Below, in pieces: positions 36,708 through 43,859 of a stretch of 64,000 nucleotides of DNA. Position numbers and translations under genes: made by a program. The notes under the pieces are model-generated. The model saw nothing but the letters and a program-made list of their open reading frames with translations, was not told the origin of the DNA and did no database searches. Source of the stretch: Paenibacillus montaniterrae (GTDB taxonomy: Bacteria; Bacillota; Bacilli; Paenibacillales; Paenibacillaceae). The stretch spans positions 186,001-250,000 of the forward strand of contig NZ_BOSE01000005.1 of assembly GCF_018403185.1 (NCBI RefSeq), given 5' to 3'. Each line of letters begins with the position of its first letter. Within the stretch, counting starts at the first letter, position 1.

Positions 36708-37907
36708 GTGGATCGAATGAAAGCTAACGGGTATGTAGAAGCGGGATTTGAACCAGTAAAGGATGCTTTTGAGCAAAATTTTAATAAGAAAGAGAATGGG
36801 GCAGCATGCGCTATTTATTATCAAGGTAGAAAAGTGGTGGATTTATGGGGCGGTTTAGCGGAACCACGTCTAAATAAATGTTGGGAAAAAGATACACTGG
36901 TACCCGTATTTTCGAGTACAAAAGGCTTTGCCGCCCTTGCAGTGGCAGTTGCGCATTCCAAAGGTTGGATTGACTATGATGCAAAAATATCGAGTTATTG
37001 GGCTGAGTTTGGAACTAATGGGAAAGAAAATATTACAATCAGGCAGCTATTGGCACACCAAGCTGGATTATGTACTCTTACTCAATTACAACTAGATAAA
37101 ATTTCAGATTTAGATACCTCTCATATTGCTCCACAGCTTGCAGATCTAAAGCCCGAGTGGAATCCAGGAAGTATTCATGCATATCATACATGGACAATAG
37201 GGTGGTTCATTGGAGAAATCATGCGGAGAGCCGATCCTAAAGGGAGAACACTAGGGAAATTTTTTCACGAAGAAGTAGCACAGCCCTTACATGCTGAGTT
37301 TTTTATTGGTCTTCCTGATTATATTCCCCAGAGTAGACTTGCCGCTGTACAAGGAATGCATAGTCCATTCCAATTACTGTTTCACTTACATGAGATTCCT
37401 AAGCCACTGCTTATAGGTTTTCTGAACCCAAGATCGCTTACCTCACGAAGCATGGTGGATCGCAATAAGTTAGTCGCTCACGAAAACTTTAATAAGAGAG
37501 AGATGCTTTCAATCGAGTTACCTTCAGGCAATGGAGTCGGTGATGCAAGAAGCATGGCTAAAATATATAGCGAGTTCGCAACTGGTGGAAAGGCGCTAAA
37601 CTTATCCAAAGACACGTTAATTGAGATTATGAAGCCTGCCAACCCTCCTTTCAATGGGTGGTATGACCATGTGAATAGATGTGAGGTTGGCTATTCGCTA
37701 GGTTTTTGGAAACCTATTTCAGGTCGAATGTTCGGTAGCAGCACACATTCCTTTGGACACCCAGGTGCAGGGGGATCCTTTTGTTTTGCAGATCCCGATC
37801 GTGCTGTTGGCTATGCATATGTCTTGAACAAAATTGGCGGGTATATGGATGGTAATCCGAGAGAAAATGAAGTTAGAAAAGCATTTTATCAGTGTATAAC
37901 AAACTAG
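36708..37907 (+). CDS. Serine beta-lactamase-like hydrolase (class C/EstB-type)
   Basis: A 399-residue cytoplasmic member of the beta-lactamase/transpeptidase-like family. The catalytic SxxK is SSTK at residues 69-72 and a YHTW motif near residue 157 supplies the tyrosine. FGHPGAGGSF near residue 350 corresponds to the HxG block. Without a signal peptide it is more like the EstB-type esterases than a resistance enzyme. It starts with GTG at 36708 behind GAGGAGGG. The TetR gene upstream is the likely regulator. Confidence 0.85.
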   Translation: MDRMKANGYVEAGFEPVKDAFEQNFNKKENGAACAIYYQGRKVVDLWGGLAEPRLNKCWEKDTLVPVFSSTKGFAALAVAVAHSKGWIDYDAKISSYWAEFGTNGKENITIRQLLAHQAGLCTLTQLQLDKISDLDTSHIAPQLADLKPEWNPGSIHAYHTWTIGWFIGEIMRRADPKGRTLGKFFHEEVAQPLHAEFFIGLPDYIPQSRLAAVQGMHSPFQLLFHLHEIPKPLLIGFLNPRSLTSRSMVDRNKLVAHENFNKREMLSIELPSGNGVGDARSMAKIYSEFATGGKALNLSKDTLIEIMKPANPPFNGWYDHVNRCEVGYSLGFWKPISGRMFGSSTHSFGHPGAGGSFCFADPDRAVGYAYVLNKIGGYMDGNPRENEVRKAFYQCITN

Positions 37908-38141
37908 TTGAAGGTTTAGTCGATTATTCTCATTTGAGATGACACTGCCCGATTACACAACTTATGCAGCATTTCATTAATCTATACGACTCCGCTATGC
38001 TTAAGCAGCTTACTATGAAACTTCATGCAGATGCTCGCAGCCCCGAACGGAGTGAAGTCTGTCCTCCGATGGTCGATATGAAAATTCATAGAAAAATTCT
38101 ATTAATTATAATTAAGAAGTTGTAAAAGTTGATTCGTTTTT
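37908..38141. other. Intergenic stretch without recognised gene
   Basis: About 230 bases with no ORF that has a ribosome site. A 40-codon open stretch without start signals (about 37976-38125) was not assigned. Confidence 0.4.
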
Positions 38142-38175
38142 ACTGCCCTCTTTCGTAGACATGAAAGAGGGCAGT
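38142..38175. terminator. Terminator-like hairpin after the beta-lactamase-like gene
   Basis: ACTGCCCTCTTTC (38142-38154) pairs exactly with GAAAGAGGGCAGT (38163-38175). T-runs flank both sides. A second long hairpin lies at 38279-38327 (ATTGCTTAACGTACTTTGCT / AGCAAAGCACGCTAAGCAAT). Confidence 0.75.
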
Positions 38176-38327
38176 TTGCTTCATTGACCGATTATAGATA
38201 TCACCATACTACAAAAGTGATCTGATGCCATATGTTTGTAAACGGTTTTGAACCCAGTGAAGTTGCAGGGCTCTTTCTATTGCTTAACGTACTTTGCTGG
38301 GCATGCCAAGCAAAGCACGCTAAGCAA

Positions 38328-38357
38328 TAAAAATGACTGCTCAAATTGCTGAGCAGC
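38328..38357 (-). terminator. Rho-independent terminator of rpmG
   Basis: On the minus strand GCTGCTCAGCAA and TTGAGCAG form a short hairpin followed by a T-run (TCATTTTTATT). It lies 16 bases past the L33 stop and ends the zinc-starvation operon. Confidence 0.75.
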
Positions 38358-38372
38358 CATCCTGCCTCGCCC

Positions 38373-38525
38373 TTAGCGAGTTTCTCTATGGATTGTATAC
38401 TTTTTCAGACGCGGACAATACTTTCTGAGCTCCAGGCGCTCGGGATTTGTCCGTTTATTTTTGGTCGTTGTATAGTTGCGGTCCCCGCATTCTGTACACG
38501 CAAGTGTCACTACTACTCTCATCAT
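38373..38525 (-). CDS. rpmG: 50S ribosomal protein L33, partly Cys-depleted paralog
   Basis: A 50-residue L33 ([20 protein letters not shown] ... [10 protein letters not shown]). Three cysteines remain: CTEC at 10-13 and C37. The fourth zinc-ligand position is leucine (YCPRL), so the protein probably does not bind zinc tightly and is of the C-minus type. The ATG at 38525 follows GGGAGG; a second ATG at 38522 is possible. It is the last gene of an operon that starts with the zinc-free S14 paralog, which matches zinc-sparing ribosome remodelling under Zur. Confidence 0.9.
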   Translation of the reverse strand: MMRVVVTLACTECGDRNYTTTKNKRTNPERLELRKYCPRLKKYTIHRETR

Positions 38526-38583
38526 GATTCCTCCCATTAAATTCGTTGAGTTTAAAAGGTATAAACTTTACAGGTATATTCAC

Positions 38584-39393
38584 TTACAGGCTCGGCTGGG
38601 GTTTATATTCGACAAGCGCTTCCTCAATATGAGCGGCAGTTAGCCGGCGATCCTCAATAATCGCCTTGCGCTTTGCTTTAAGCACAACCTGCTCCATATC
38701 CGCATAGCTGCAGCCAGTTAACTGCTCCAGCGCTATTTGCATGGCTTGTTCCTCATGCGAGAAATCGCCGATCAATAAAGCAATATACGTTTCTGCCTCT
38801 TTTTTATCAGGCAAACTGTAGGTTATTTTCGTATCAAATCGGCGCCAGATCGCCTTATCCAGCTCCGCTTCCAAATTGGTGGCAGCGGTCAATATGCTGC
38901 CTCCTTCAAATTCGTCCAGACATTGCAGCAGCGTATTGACCACCCTCGCCATTTCCTTTACTTCGTCGTTATTTTCTCGCGTTCTAGCAATTGCATCAAA
39001 TTCATCAAGAAACAAGACACACGGAGTAGCTTTGGCATATTCAAAAATTTTGCGAACATTGCTCGCCGTTTCGCCGAGATGGCTATGAATGATCGCATCA
39101 AGCCGCACCAGAATTAGCGGAAGCTCCATTCTCTTAGCCAAATAAAAGGCAGTTAATGTCTTTCCTGTACCTGGTGGTCCGAACATCACGATTTTATTGG
39201 GGATCGGCACATCGTAGTGTTCAAACTTTTCCTTCATCCCGAGTATCGTAATAAACTCCTCAATAATTTTGCGATTATAGTTCGGTAAGACTATTCGCTT
39301 CACTCTTCTGGCACATTCCTTGGCTGAATAGAAGGCAGCCATATCGATGCCTTTGGCGCGCGGCAGCCGTGTATTGGCGTTGGTTTTACTCAT
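38584..39393 (-). CDS. AAA+ ATPase of unknown role in the zinc operon
   Basis: A 269-residue cytoplasmic protein with a single AAA+ module: Walker A GPPGTGKT (72-79), Walker B VLFLDEFD (126-133), sensor 1 TAATN (169-173), and an arginine-finger-like RRFD (184-187). The Walker B Asp and Glu are intact. The core resembles the FtsH/SpoVK type, but no protease or membrane part is present, so it is a candidate remodelling factor or chaperone. AAGGAG lies 11 bases before the ATG. The gene lies between DUF3024 and rpmG, all in one direction, with short gaps (64 and 58 bases). Its target is unknown. Confidence 0.8.
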   Translation of the reverse strand: MSKTNANTRLPRAKGIDMAAFYSAKECARRVKRIVLPNYNRKIIEEFITILGMKEKFEHYDVPIPNKIVMFGPPGTGKTLTAFYLAKRMELPLILVRLDAIIHSHLGETASNVRKIFEYAKATPCVLFLDEFDAIARTRENNDEVKEMARVVNTLLQCLDEFEGGSILTAATNLEAELDKAIWRRFDTKITYSLPDKKEAETYIALLIGDFSHEEQAMQIALEQLTGCSYADMEQVVLKAKRKAIIEDRRLTAAHIEEALVEYKPQPSL

Positions 39394-39457
39394 AAATGCT
39401 AGTCTCCTTCAATTTCCACGTCAGTTGGGTCGCCGATTGCCAAGGGTTTTGAAGCCA

Positions 39458-39823
39458 TTACGAAATCCAGAACAAGCCATCCTGATCGATTTCAACCTGC
39501 TCCAGCTGCCGTTCAAAATCAGGATCAGGCAAAATGGTATCGACTAGAAACCATTCGCCGCCACTACTCTTGGCATATACGCTCCACATGCCTGCTTCCA
39601 AATAAAACTGGACGAGCGCTATGCGCTTCCATTCCCGTTTCGGATAATCTGGTCTTTCCTCAAACAAGGTCAAGCGATTCCTCTCAAATTCGTAGGTTAA
39701 TCGCACCGCAGAGCGCACATCGCGCGGAACCTTCGCTGCAATGTATCCATCCAATATTTTCTCAAGCCTTCTCAGCGTAAAAAGATCCACTTTCTCTTCC
39801 CGCTTACATAGCATTGTCTGCAT
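39458..39823 (-). CDS. DUF3024-like protein
   Basis: A 121-residue cytoplasmic protein. The central part NRLTLFEERPDY, WKRIALVQFYLEAG and WSVYAK, then ILPDPDFERQLEQVEIDQ and GLFWIS, resemble the DUF3024 family. The ATG overlaps the rpsN stop by one base (TAATG), which indicates translational coupling. The role of DUF3024 is unknown. Placement inside a Zur-type operon suggests a link to zinc-poor ribosomes or to the AAA+ ATPase that follows. Confidence 0.75.
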   Translation of the reverse strand: MQTMLCKREEKVDLFTLRRLEKILDGYIAAKVPRDVRSAVRLTYEFERNRLTLFEERPDYPKREWKRIALVQFYLEAGMWSVYAKSSGGEWFLVDTILPDPDFERQLEQVEIDQDGLFWIS

Positions 39824-40092
39824 TACCAGCTCGACTTTTTAATGCCCGGGATTTGGCCTTTGTAGGCCAGCTCTCTAAACACAATGCGCGACACTTTAAA
39901 TTTGCGCAAATAACCGTGCGGTCGGCCGCTTACTTCGCAACGGCTATGCAGTCGAGTTGGAGATGCATCGCGCGGTAGCTTGCTCAGCCCAACATAATCC
40001 TTGTTTTCTTTCAATTGTCTTCTGATTTCTGCATAACGCGCAACCGTCGCTTGTCTTTTCTTCTCCTTCACGACTTTCGATTTCTTAGCCAT
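39823..40092 (-). CDS. rpsN: 30S ribosomal protein S14, zinc-independent paralog
   Basis: An 89-residue S14 starting [20 protein letters not shown]. It has a single cysteine ([15 protein letters not shown]) instead of the CxxC...CxxC zinc ribbon of the 61-residue form, and is of the length typical for the zinc-independent paralog. The start at 40092 is chosen over upstream TTG/ATG codons because AAAGG lies nine bases away and the family begins MAKKS. In B. subtilis the corresponding gene is derepressed by zinc starvation. Two Zur-box-like dyads lie just upstream. Confidence 0.92.
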   Translation of the reverse strand: MAKKSKVVKEKKRQATVARYAEIRRQLKENKDYVGLSKLPRDASPTRLHSRCEVSGRPHGYLRKFKVSRIVFRELAYKGQIPGIKKSSW

Positions 40093-40124
40093 CTTCATCA
40101 ACCTTTCTTTATTTAAATTTATGG

Positions 40125-40168
40125 TTAATCGTAATTGTTATGATTTTAAATAGTAATCGTTACGATTT
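40125..40168 (-). promoter_or_regulatory. Two candidate Zur boxes upstream of rpsN
   Basis: TCGTAATTGTTATGA (40129-40143) and TAGTAATCGTTACGA (40151-40165) each match the 7-1-7 Zur dyad TCGTAAT-N-ATTACGA at all but two positions. Their centres are 22 bases apart, two helical turns, on one face of the DNA. The placement directly before the operon fits zinc-dependent repression. Confidence 0.75.
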
Positions 40169-40191
40169 CATTTGTCAAGCGTAAGCTTTGT

Positions 40192-40228
40192 CAGCGCTCC
40201 GGAGCAAAGCAATCCTCCAGTCGCTTTT
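40192..40228 (+). repeat. CAGCGCTCCGGAGCAAAGC repeat family, fragment E0
   Basis: An end fragment of a second dispersed family (full copies at 41561-41677, 57165-57297 and 57342-57472). Here only the terminal part CAGCGCTCCGGAGCAAAGCA through CAGTCGCTTTT is present. Confidence 0.6.
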
Positions 40229-40387
40229 CCTGTTCTTATTATTCCTCCTTACCCCTAAATTTCGATAAATATAGTGAATTTACATCTATAGCTAATAGAT
40301 TGATAATATGGTAGAATTTAGATATCCAATGTGATCGTACCTGTTATAGTGGAGGTGATTGGTTAAAATTATATTGGAGGGATCATT

Positions 40388-41050
40388 CTGAAATCATCTA
40401 AAAAAAAGATTTTTATTGTGTACTCTTTGATTGTAGTTGTCGTGGCTATAATAGTAATGCAACGCTTCCTTACTCACGAGAAACTCTCTGATCATACCAT
40501 AGTGAATGATGGTGTTATGGTCACTAAGCAATTTAGCGTGGAGTCGATAACGGCAAAGCAAAATACTTCGGCAAAAGGATCCATTTTTGTATGGGGTGAT
40601 AAAGAAGTCCCCCAGCAAATAAGAATTGTTGCGTCGTTTGAAATTGATCCTGAAGATTTCGGCGGAGTAACTATTTACATCCCGAAGAAATGGTATATCG
40701 CTAATATTTTAAGTAGTTATCCAGAGGATCAAAAAACTTCACTGCACCCATATGCTTCTGAAACTGATATGAACTTAGGCAATGAATGGAGAAATAAAGT
40801 TGAAGTCGGTGTAACAAATCTACAAGACCCTGCAGGCGGAGGATCTGGAACGATAATAATTGATTTAGTTCCTGATGATAAGGCAATTTTACCTTCGGAA
40901 ACTTTCAACATTATGGTTTCCGTTGGTTCCGATACCAAAGACGGTGTAAGGTCAATTGGTGTCAATTCAATCAAAATCCCTATCTCTGTGAATGCTGAGA
41001 GTAAGAATCAATTATTGATGCCTTCCAACGATACGATACTAAGAATGTAG
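40388..41050 (+). CDS. Membrane-anchored protein of unknown function, possible CTG start
   Basis: A short Lys-rich N-terminus (KSSKKKI) is followed by one hydrophobic helix (VYSLIVVVVAIIVMQ) and an extracellular domain of about 190 residues with no recognised family. GGAGG at 40376-40380 is 7 bases before CTG at 40388 (ATT at 40385 is in the same frame). The first conventional start is GTG at 40418, which would remove the positively charged segment and leave a gap of 37 bases to the ribosome site. A non-canonical start is therefore likely. Divergent from the zinc operon. Confidence 0.6.
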   Translation: MKSSKKKIFIVYSLIVVVVAIIVMQRFLTHEKLSDHTIVNDGVMVTKQFSVESITAKQNTSAKGSIFVWGDKEVPQQIRIVASFEIDPEDFGGVTIYIPKKWYIANILSSYPEDQKTSLHPYASETDMNLGNEWRNKVEVGVTNLQDPAGGGSGTIIIDLVPDDKAILPSETFNIMVSVGSDTKDGVRSIGVNSIKIPISVNAESKNQLLMPSNDTILRM

Positions 41051-41171
41051 AGCATGAACAAATCATCACAAAACATAAACATCAAGAAACAACTCTACAA
41101 GTACTTCTTCAACGTGCGAATCAGGCTGATGAATAACGTCAGACACGGTTATTTCATTAGGCAGCTATCTG

Positions 41172-41208
41172 GGCATGAGTTCTGAAATGTATCGGGCTCA
41201 TGCCTTTT
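41172..41208 (+). terminator. Rho-independent terminator of the membrane protein gene
   Basis: GGCATGAG (41172-41179) pairs with CTCATGCC (41197-41204), then a T-rich tail. Confidence 0.75.
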
Positions 41209-41225
41209 AATTTCTCCTCTGATGT

Positions 41226-41545
41226 TTGTTCAACTTTTGTTTTGGTCCAGGTGATTTAGACAGTATTGAGCAATTTGCACACGTTCTTCAAATGTCTTTG
41301 TACGCCCCTTTAATCATCTTTGGTTCATTCCTTTGCTTCGGTCATTAAACGCCTCATGGCTATTATACTGCTACCCTTTCATTAAAATCGTTCTGCCTGA
41401 TACCTAATACTTTTCATGAGTTCCAGTACGGAATACTGCCCTGATAAATAATTCTTTACGGCTCGAAGTTTCTGCTCTGCTGTATAGGTGCGGTAAGGAA
41501 ATACAACACCAAATACAGCCTCCCCGAATACTTCGTATTTTAGAT
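41226..41545 (-). pseudogene. IS3-family transposase OrfA remnant
   Basis: On the minus strand pieces of an OrfA-type reading frame are visible in broken frames: YTAEQKLRAVKNYLSGQYSV, then SHEAFNDRSKGMNQR, and TKTFEERVQIAQYCLNH. Stop codons and frame changes separate them, and no catalytic OrfB part remains. Such HTH segments are typical of IS3/IS150 elements. It marks an old insertion next to repeat elements. The family assignment rests on motif memory and the coordinates are approximate. Confidence 0.55.
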
Positions 41546-41560
41546 ACCATGAAATAAACT

Positions 41561-41677
41561 AAGCTCTCCTCCAGTCGCTTTTTAAAGCGTAATACTTTCT
41601 TATTTGAATTTCTATGGTTGCATTACAATGTTAAAGGCGACACACTTCGTTTTCCGGATGCTTTGCTCCTCCGCTGT
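41561..41677 (-). repeat. E-family repeat, copy E1
   Basis: Related to 57165-57297 in reverse orientation: CTCCTCCAGTCGCTTTTTAA, TATTTGAATTTC, TTGCATTACAATGTTAAAGG and GGATGCTTTGCTCCTCCGCT. A longer, degraded copy lacking part of the left end. Confidence 0.6.
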
Positions 41678-41683
41678 AGCTAT

Positions 41684-41843
41684 TTTTGAGTGCAGGACCA
41701 AGAAGCTTGGACGCTAGTAGAAAATGAGGAGCGCAGCGTAGAGCTAAAGCTACGTGAGCACCGGAATTTTCGCTAGCGTTCAAGATTCGCCGCCGAATAC
41801 GCTACATCGAAGTTACATCGTCATCAAAGTCGGATTTTTGAAC
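41684..41843 (-). repeat. 167-bp repeat family, copy B1 (type I arms)
   Basis: Reverse orientation. Arms are CTTGGACGCTAGTAGAAAAT and TTTTCGCTAGCGTTCAAG; the GAGCGCAGCGTAG and CTACGTGAGCACCGG centre is present. The left end is degraded where it joins copy E1. Confidence 0.8.
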
Positions 41844-41860
41844 ATCCCCTTCCAATTGAA

Positions 41861-42031
41861 GTTTAAAAAGCTGGGCTTTCAGGACCAAGAAGATGGCACG
41901 ATACTAGAAGGCGAGGAGCGCAGCGTAGGCAAAAAGCTACGTGAGCACCGGAGCCTTCGGTAGCGTGACATATTCGACGCCGAATACGCTACATCGAAGT
42001 TACATCGTCATCAAAGTCCAGCTTTTTAAAC
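41861..42031 (-). repeat. 167-bp repeat family, copy B2 (type II arms)
   Basis: Reverse orientation. GTTTAAAAAGCTGGGC at the left and GTCCAGCTTTTTAAAC at the right. Type II arms: TGGCACGATACTAGAAGG and CCTTCGGTAGCGTGACA. Confidence 0.85.
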
Positions 42032-42049
42032 CTCTCCTTCCAGTAAAAG

Positions 42050-42217
42050 TTCAAAAATTCGGCTTTCAGGACCAAGAAGCTTGGACGCTAGTAGAAAATG
42101 AGGAGCGCAGCGTAGAGCAAAAGCTACGTGAGCACCGGAATTTTCGCTAGCGTTCAAGATTCGCAGCCGAATATGCTCCAACGCAACTACATCGTCATCA
42201 AAGTCGGATTTTTGAAC
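42050..42217 (-). repeat. 167-bp repeat family, copy B3 (type I arms)
   Basis: Reverse orientation, third of a tandem cluster. TTGGACGCTAGTAGAAAATG and TTTTCGCTAGCGTTCAAG arms. Ends 12 bases before the MerR promoter. Confidence 0.85.
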
Positions 42218-42229
42218 ATCCCCTAAAGG

Positions 42230-42260
42230 TTGACTGTTCCCTTGGGTTTTGGTTTACAAT
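42230..42260 (+). promoter_or_regulatory. MerR-type promoter with 19-bp spacer
   Basis: TTGACT (42230-42235), 19 bases and TACAAT (42255-42260). The overlong spacer is characteristic of promoters activated by MerR proteins through DNA untwisting. It lies just before the merR-family gene, so autoregulation is likely. The leader is very short. Confidence 0.65.
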
Positions 42261-42278
42261 TACCCCGAGGTGATATCG

Positions 42279-43226
42279 ATGCGGATACAAGAGGTTTGCA
42301 GGGCGTTAGCCTTAACGAAAAAAGCAGTAGAATACTACATCAAGCAAGAGCTACTCACGCCAAAGACGCTGGAAAACGGCTATCGTCAATTTAGTGAGCA
42401 GGATGTTGAGCGGTTGCGGAAAATTAGCATTTTACGCAAGCTTGGATTAGGAATAAAGGAAATTAAGCAGGCGCTTGCAGAAGATGGAGCTGCCTTGCTC
42501 AGACGAAAAATACTGCAAAACGAGCAGCGCTTGATGTATGAGCAGCTGAGGCAGTCTTTATTAGCTGAATTAAGCGAACGCGGCGATTGGCAGGAAATCG
42601 AAGGCAAGCTTCTAGTATTGGAGCAGCAGGAAACGGTTAGCAGCAAGCTGCTTGGAGCGTTCCCAGGAGAATTTGGCCGCTTTATCGCCCTCCATTTCGC
42701 CCATTTTCTCCCGGATGCGATAGAAAATGCGGAGCAGCAAACGGCATACGAGGAAATCATCAACTTTCTTGATGATACAGCGACATTGTCATTTCCGGTG
42801 CAAGGGCAGTCAACGCTGGATGATCAGCAACCAGCTCTGGACAACCAGCTTTCAACTCTGTACGACCTGCAATCAGCTCTGGATGCTCAACAACCAACTC
42901 TGGAGAATCAGCAAGCAATGCTTTCGTTATCGGACTGGCGTCAGCTTTCAGCAGATATGATTATTAATGTACAGCGAGCGGAGCAATTTCTAGAGAAGAA
43001 TGAGGAAAGCATCAAGGCCTATCTGGCCTTTAAACAATCTGAGCAATATTTGACTTCCCCTGCCTTCCAGATGCAGCAGCTGCTGAGACAATTTCAGCAA
43101 GCAAGCGGCTACTACGAACGCTTTATCCCTGCAATGAAGCGACTAAGTCCAGCTTATCGCGAATATATTGAGCAGCTTGAACAAGCATCCGGCGCACTGC
43201 GAGCCAAGTACGGCGATCAGCTCTAG
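42279..43226 (+). CDS. MerR family transcriptional regulator with a Gln-rich heptad repeat insert
   Basis: A 315-residue regulator, long for MerR. The winged HTH (1-70) reads MRIQEVCRALALTKKAVEYY, LENGYRQFSEQDVERL and KLGLGIKEIKQAL. The C-terminal effector region is helical. Residues about 178-212 carry five imperfect seven-residue repeats of the kind STLDDQQPALDNQL, unusual for the family. GAGGTG lies six bases before the ATG; the frame extension to 42249 is not needed. The effector is unknown. Confidence 0.85.
   Translation: MRIQEVCRALALTKKAVEYYIKQELLTPKTLENGYRQFSEQDVERLRKISILRKLGLGIKEIKQALAEDGAALLRRKILQNEQRLMYEQLRQSLLAELSERGDWQEIEGKLLVLEQQETVSSKLLGAFPGEFGRFIALHFAHFLPDAIENAEQQTAYEEIINFLDDTATLSFPVQGQSTLDDQQPALDNQLSTLYDLQSALDAQQPTLENQQAMLSLSDWRQLSADMIINVQRAEQFLEKNEESIKAYLAFKQSEQYLTSPAFQMQQLLRQFQQASGYYERFIPAMKRLSPAYREYIEQLEQASGALRAKYGDQL
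42810..42914 (+). repeat. Five 21-bp tandem repeats inside the MerR-family gene
   Basis: Five diverged 21-base units in phase with the codons, starting TCAACGCTGGATGATCAGCAA-like and then CCAGCTCTGGACAACCAGCT. They encode the Gln-rich heptads and may vary in number between strains. Confidence 0.8.
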
Positions 43227-43291
43227 CAGCTATAGAAGTTTACAGCAAACTCGCTCAGAGCGCGTGTGATGTATGAAAAATATCCGATAGT

Positions 43292-43328
43292 AAAAGACGC
43301 TAGTACCCCCTCTGCAGCGTCTTTTCTA
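43292..43328 (+). terminator. Rho-independent terminator of the MerR gene
   Basis: AAAAGACGCT (43292-43301) pairs exactly with AGCGTCTTTT (43316-43325), then CTACATTTTTGC. Confidence 0.85.
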
Positions 43329-43329
43329 C

Positions 43330-43859
43330 ATTTTTGCAACAAGATCATTCTTGACGCCTCGAAAAACTGTAATGAAGGTGGATTATTGTTGTCTTTTTAA
43401 CGGCGATTGGATAATCTCCCTTGTGATCGTATGATTGACAAACGTAAACGTACAGGCTAATCTTTAAATAAATCACTGGTTATGATTTTAATGTCATAAT
43501 TGTATTTTTAATCCATCCATTCGACTTTGACAACATTTCGCATATTGCACCTTACTTCTTCTAAGATTGCCGCTACTGCGGCAGCCCCAACAGCTTGCAT
43601 TTAAGCAACTTACTTCCTTCTTTGGACCAGTCACGACCCTCTTGCTTTTTATATAATCCACCTTAGTTCAACAGCTGAAACGCTTTATCGACATCTGATG
43701 CTTGCACATAAGCATCGCTTGCTTCGCTGTGCTTTTCAGCATTCATGTATGCGGTTACATTTTGTCGAAAATTTATTCATACTCTAACAAGGAGGTGAGT
43801 CCTTTCCATCTGAAAGCCTGCAGCATTTAAAATCTAATAAATAGTAGGAGGAATAGTTA
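43330..43859. other. Long intergenic region before the GH74 gene
   Basis: About 530 bases. No repeats, riboswitch or credible gene were recognised. A 27-codon minus-strand open stretch (about 43663-43746) has no clear ribosome site. AGGAGGAAT at 43847-43855 is the ribosome site of the following gene. An earlier AGGAGGTGAG at 43790 has no start codon at a usable distance. Confidence 0.45.

Noticed and set aside
37976..38125. Forty-codon open stretch after the beta-lactamase-like gene
   Set aside because: No start signals and no family; likely chance.
38232..38245. TGTAAACGGTTTTG as a cre site
   Set aside because: Two mismatches at the conserved end and no gene start nearby.
38346..38540. Plus-strand open frame over rpmG
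   Set aside because: The minus strand encodes a complete L33 with a ribosome site; the plus frame is antisense.
43663..43746. 27-codon minus-strand ORF before GH74
   Set aside because: No ribosome site, no recognised motif; too short to support.
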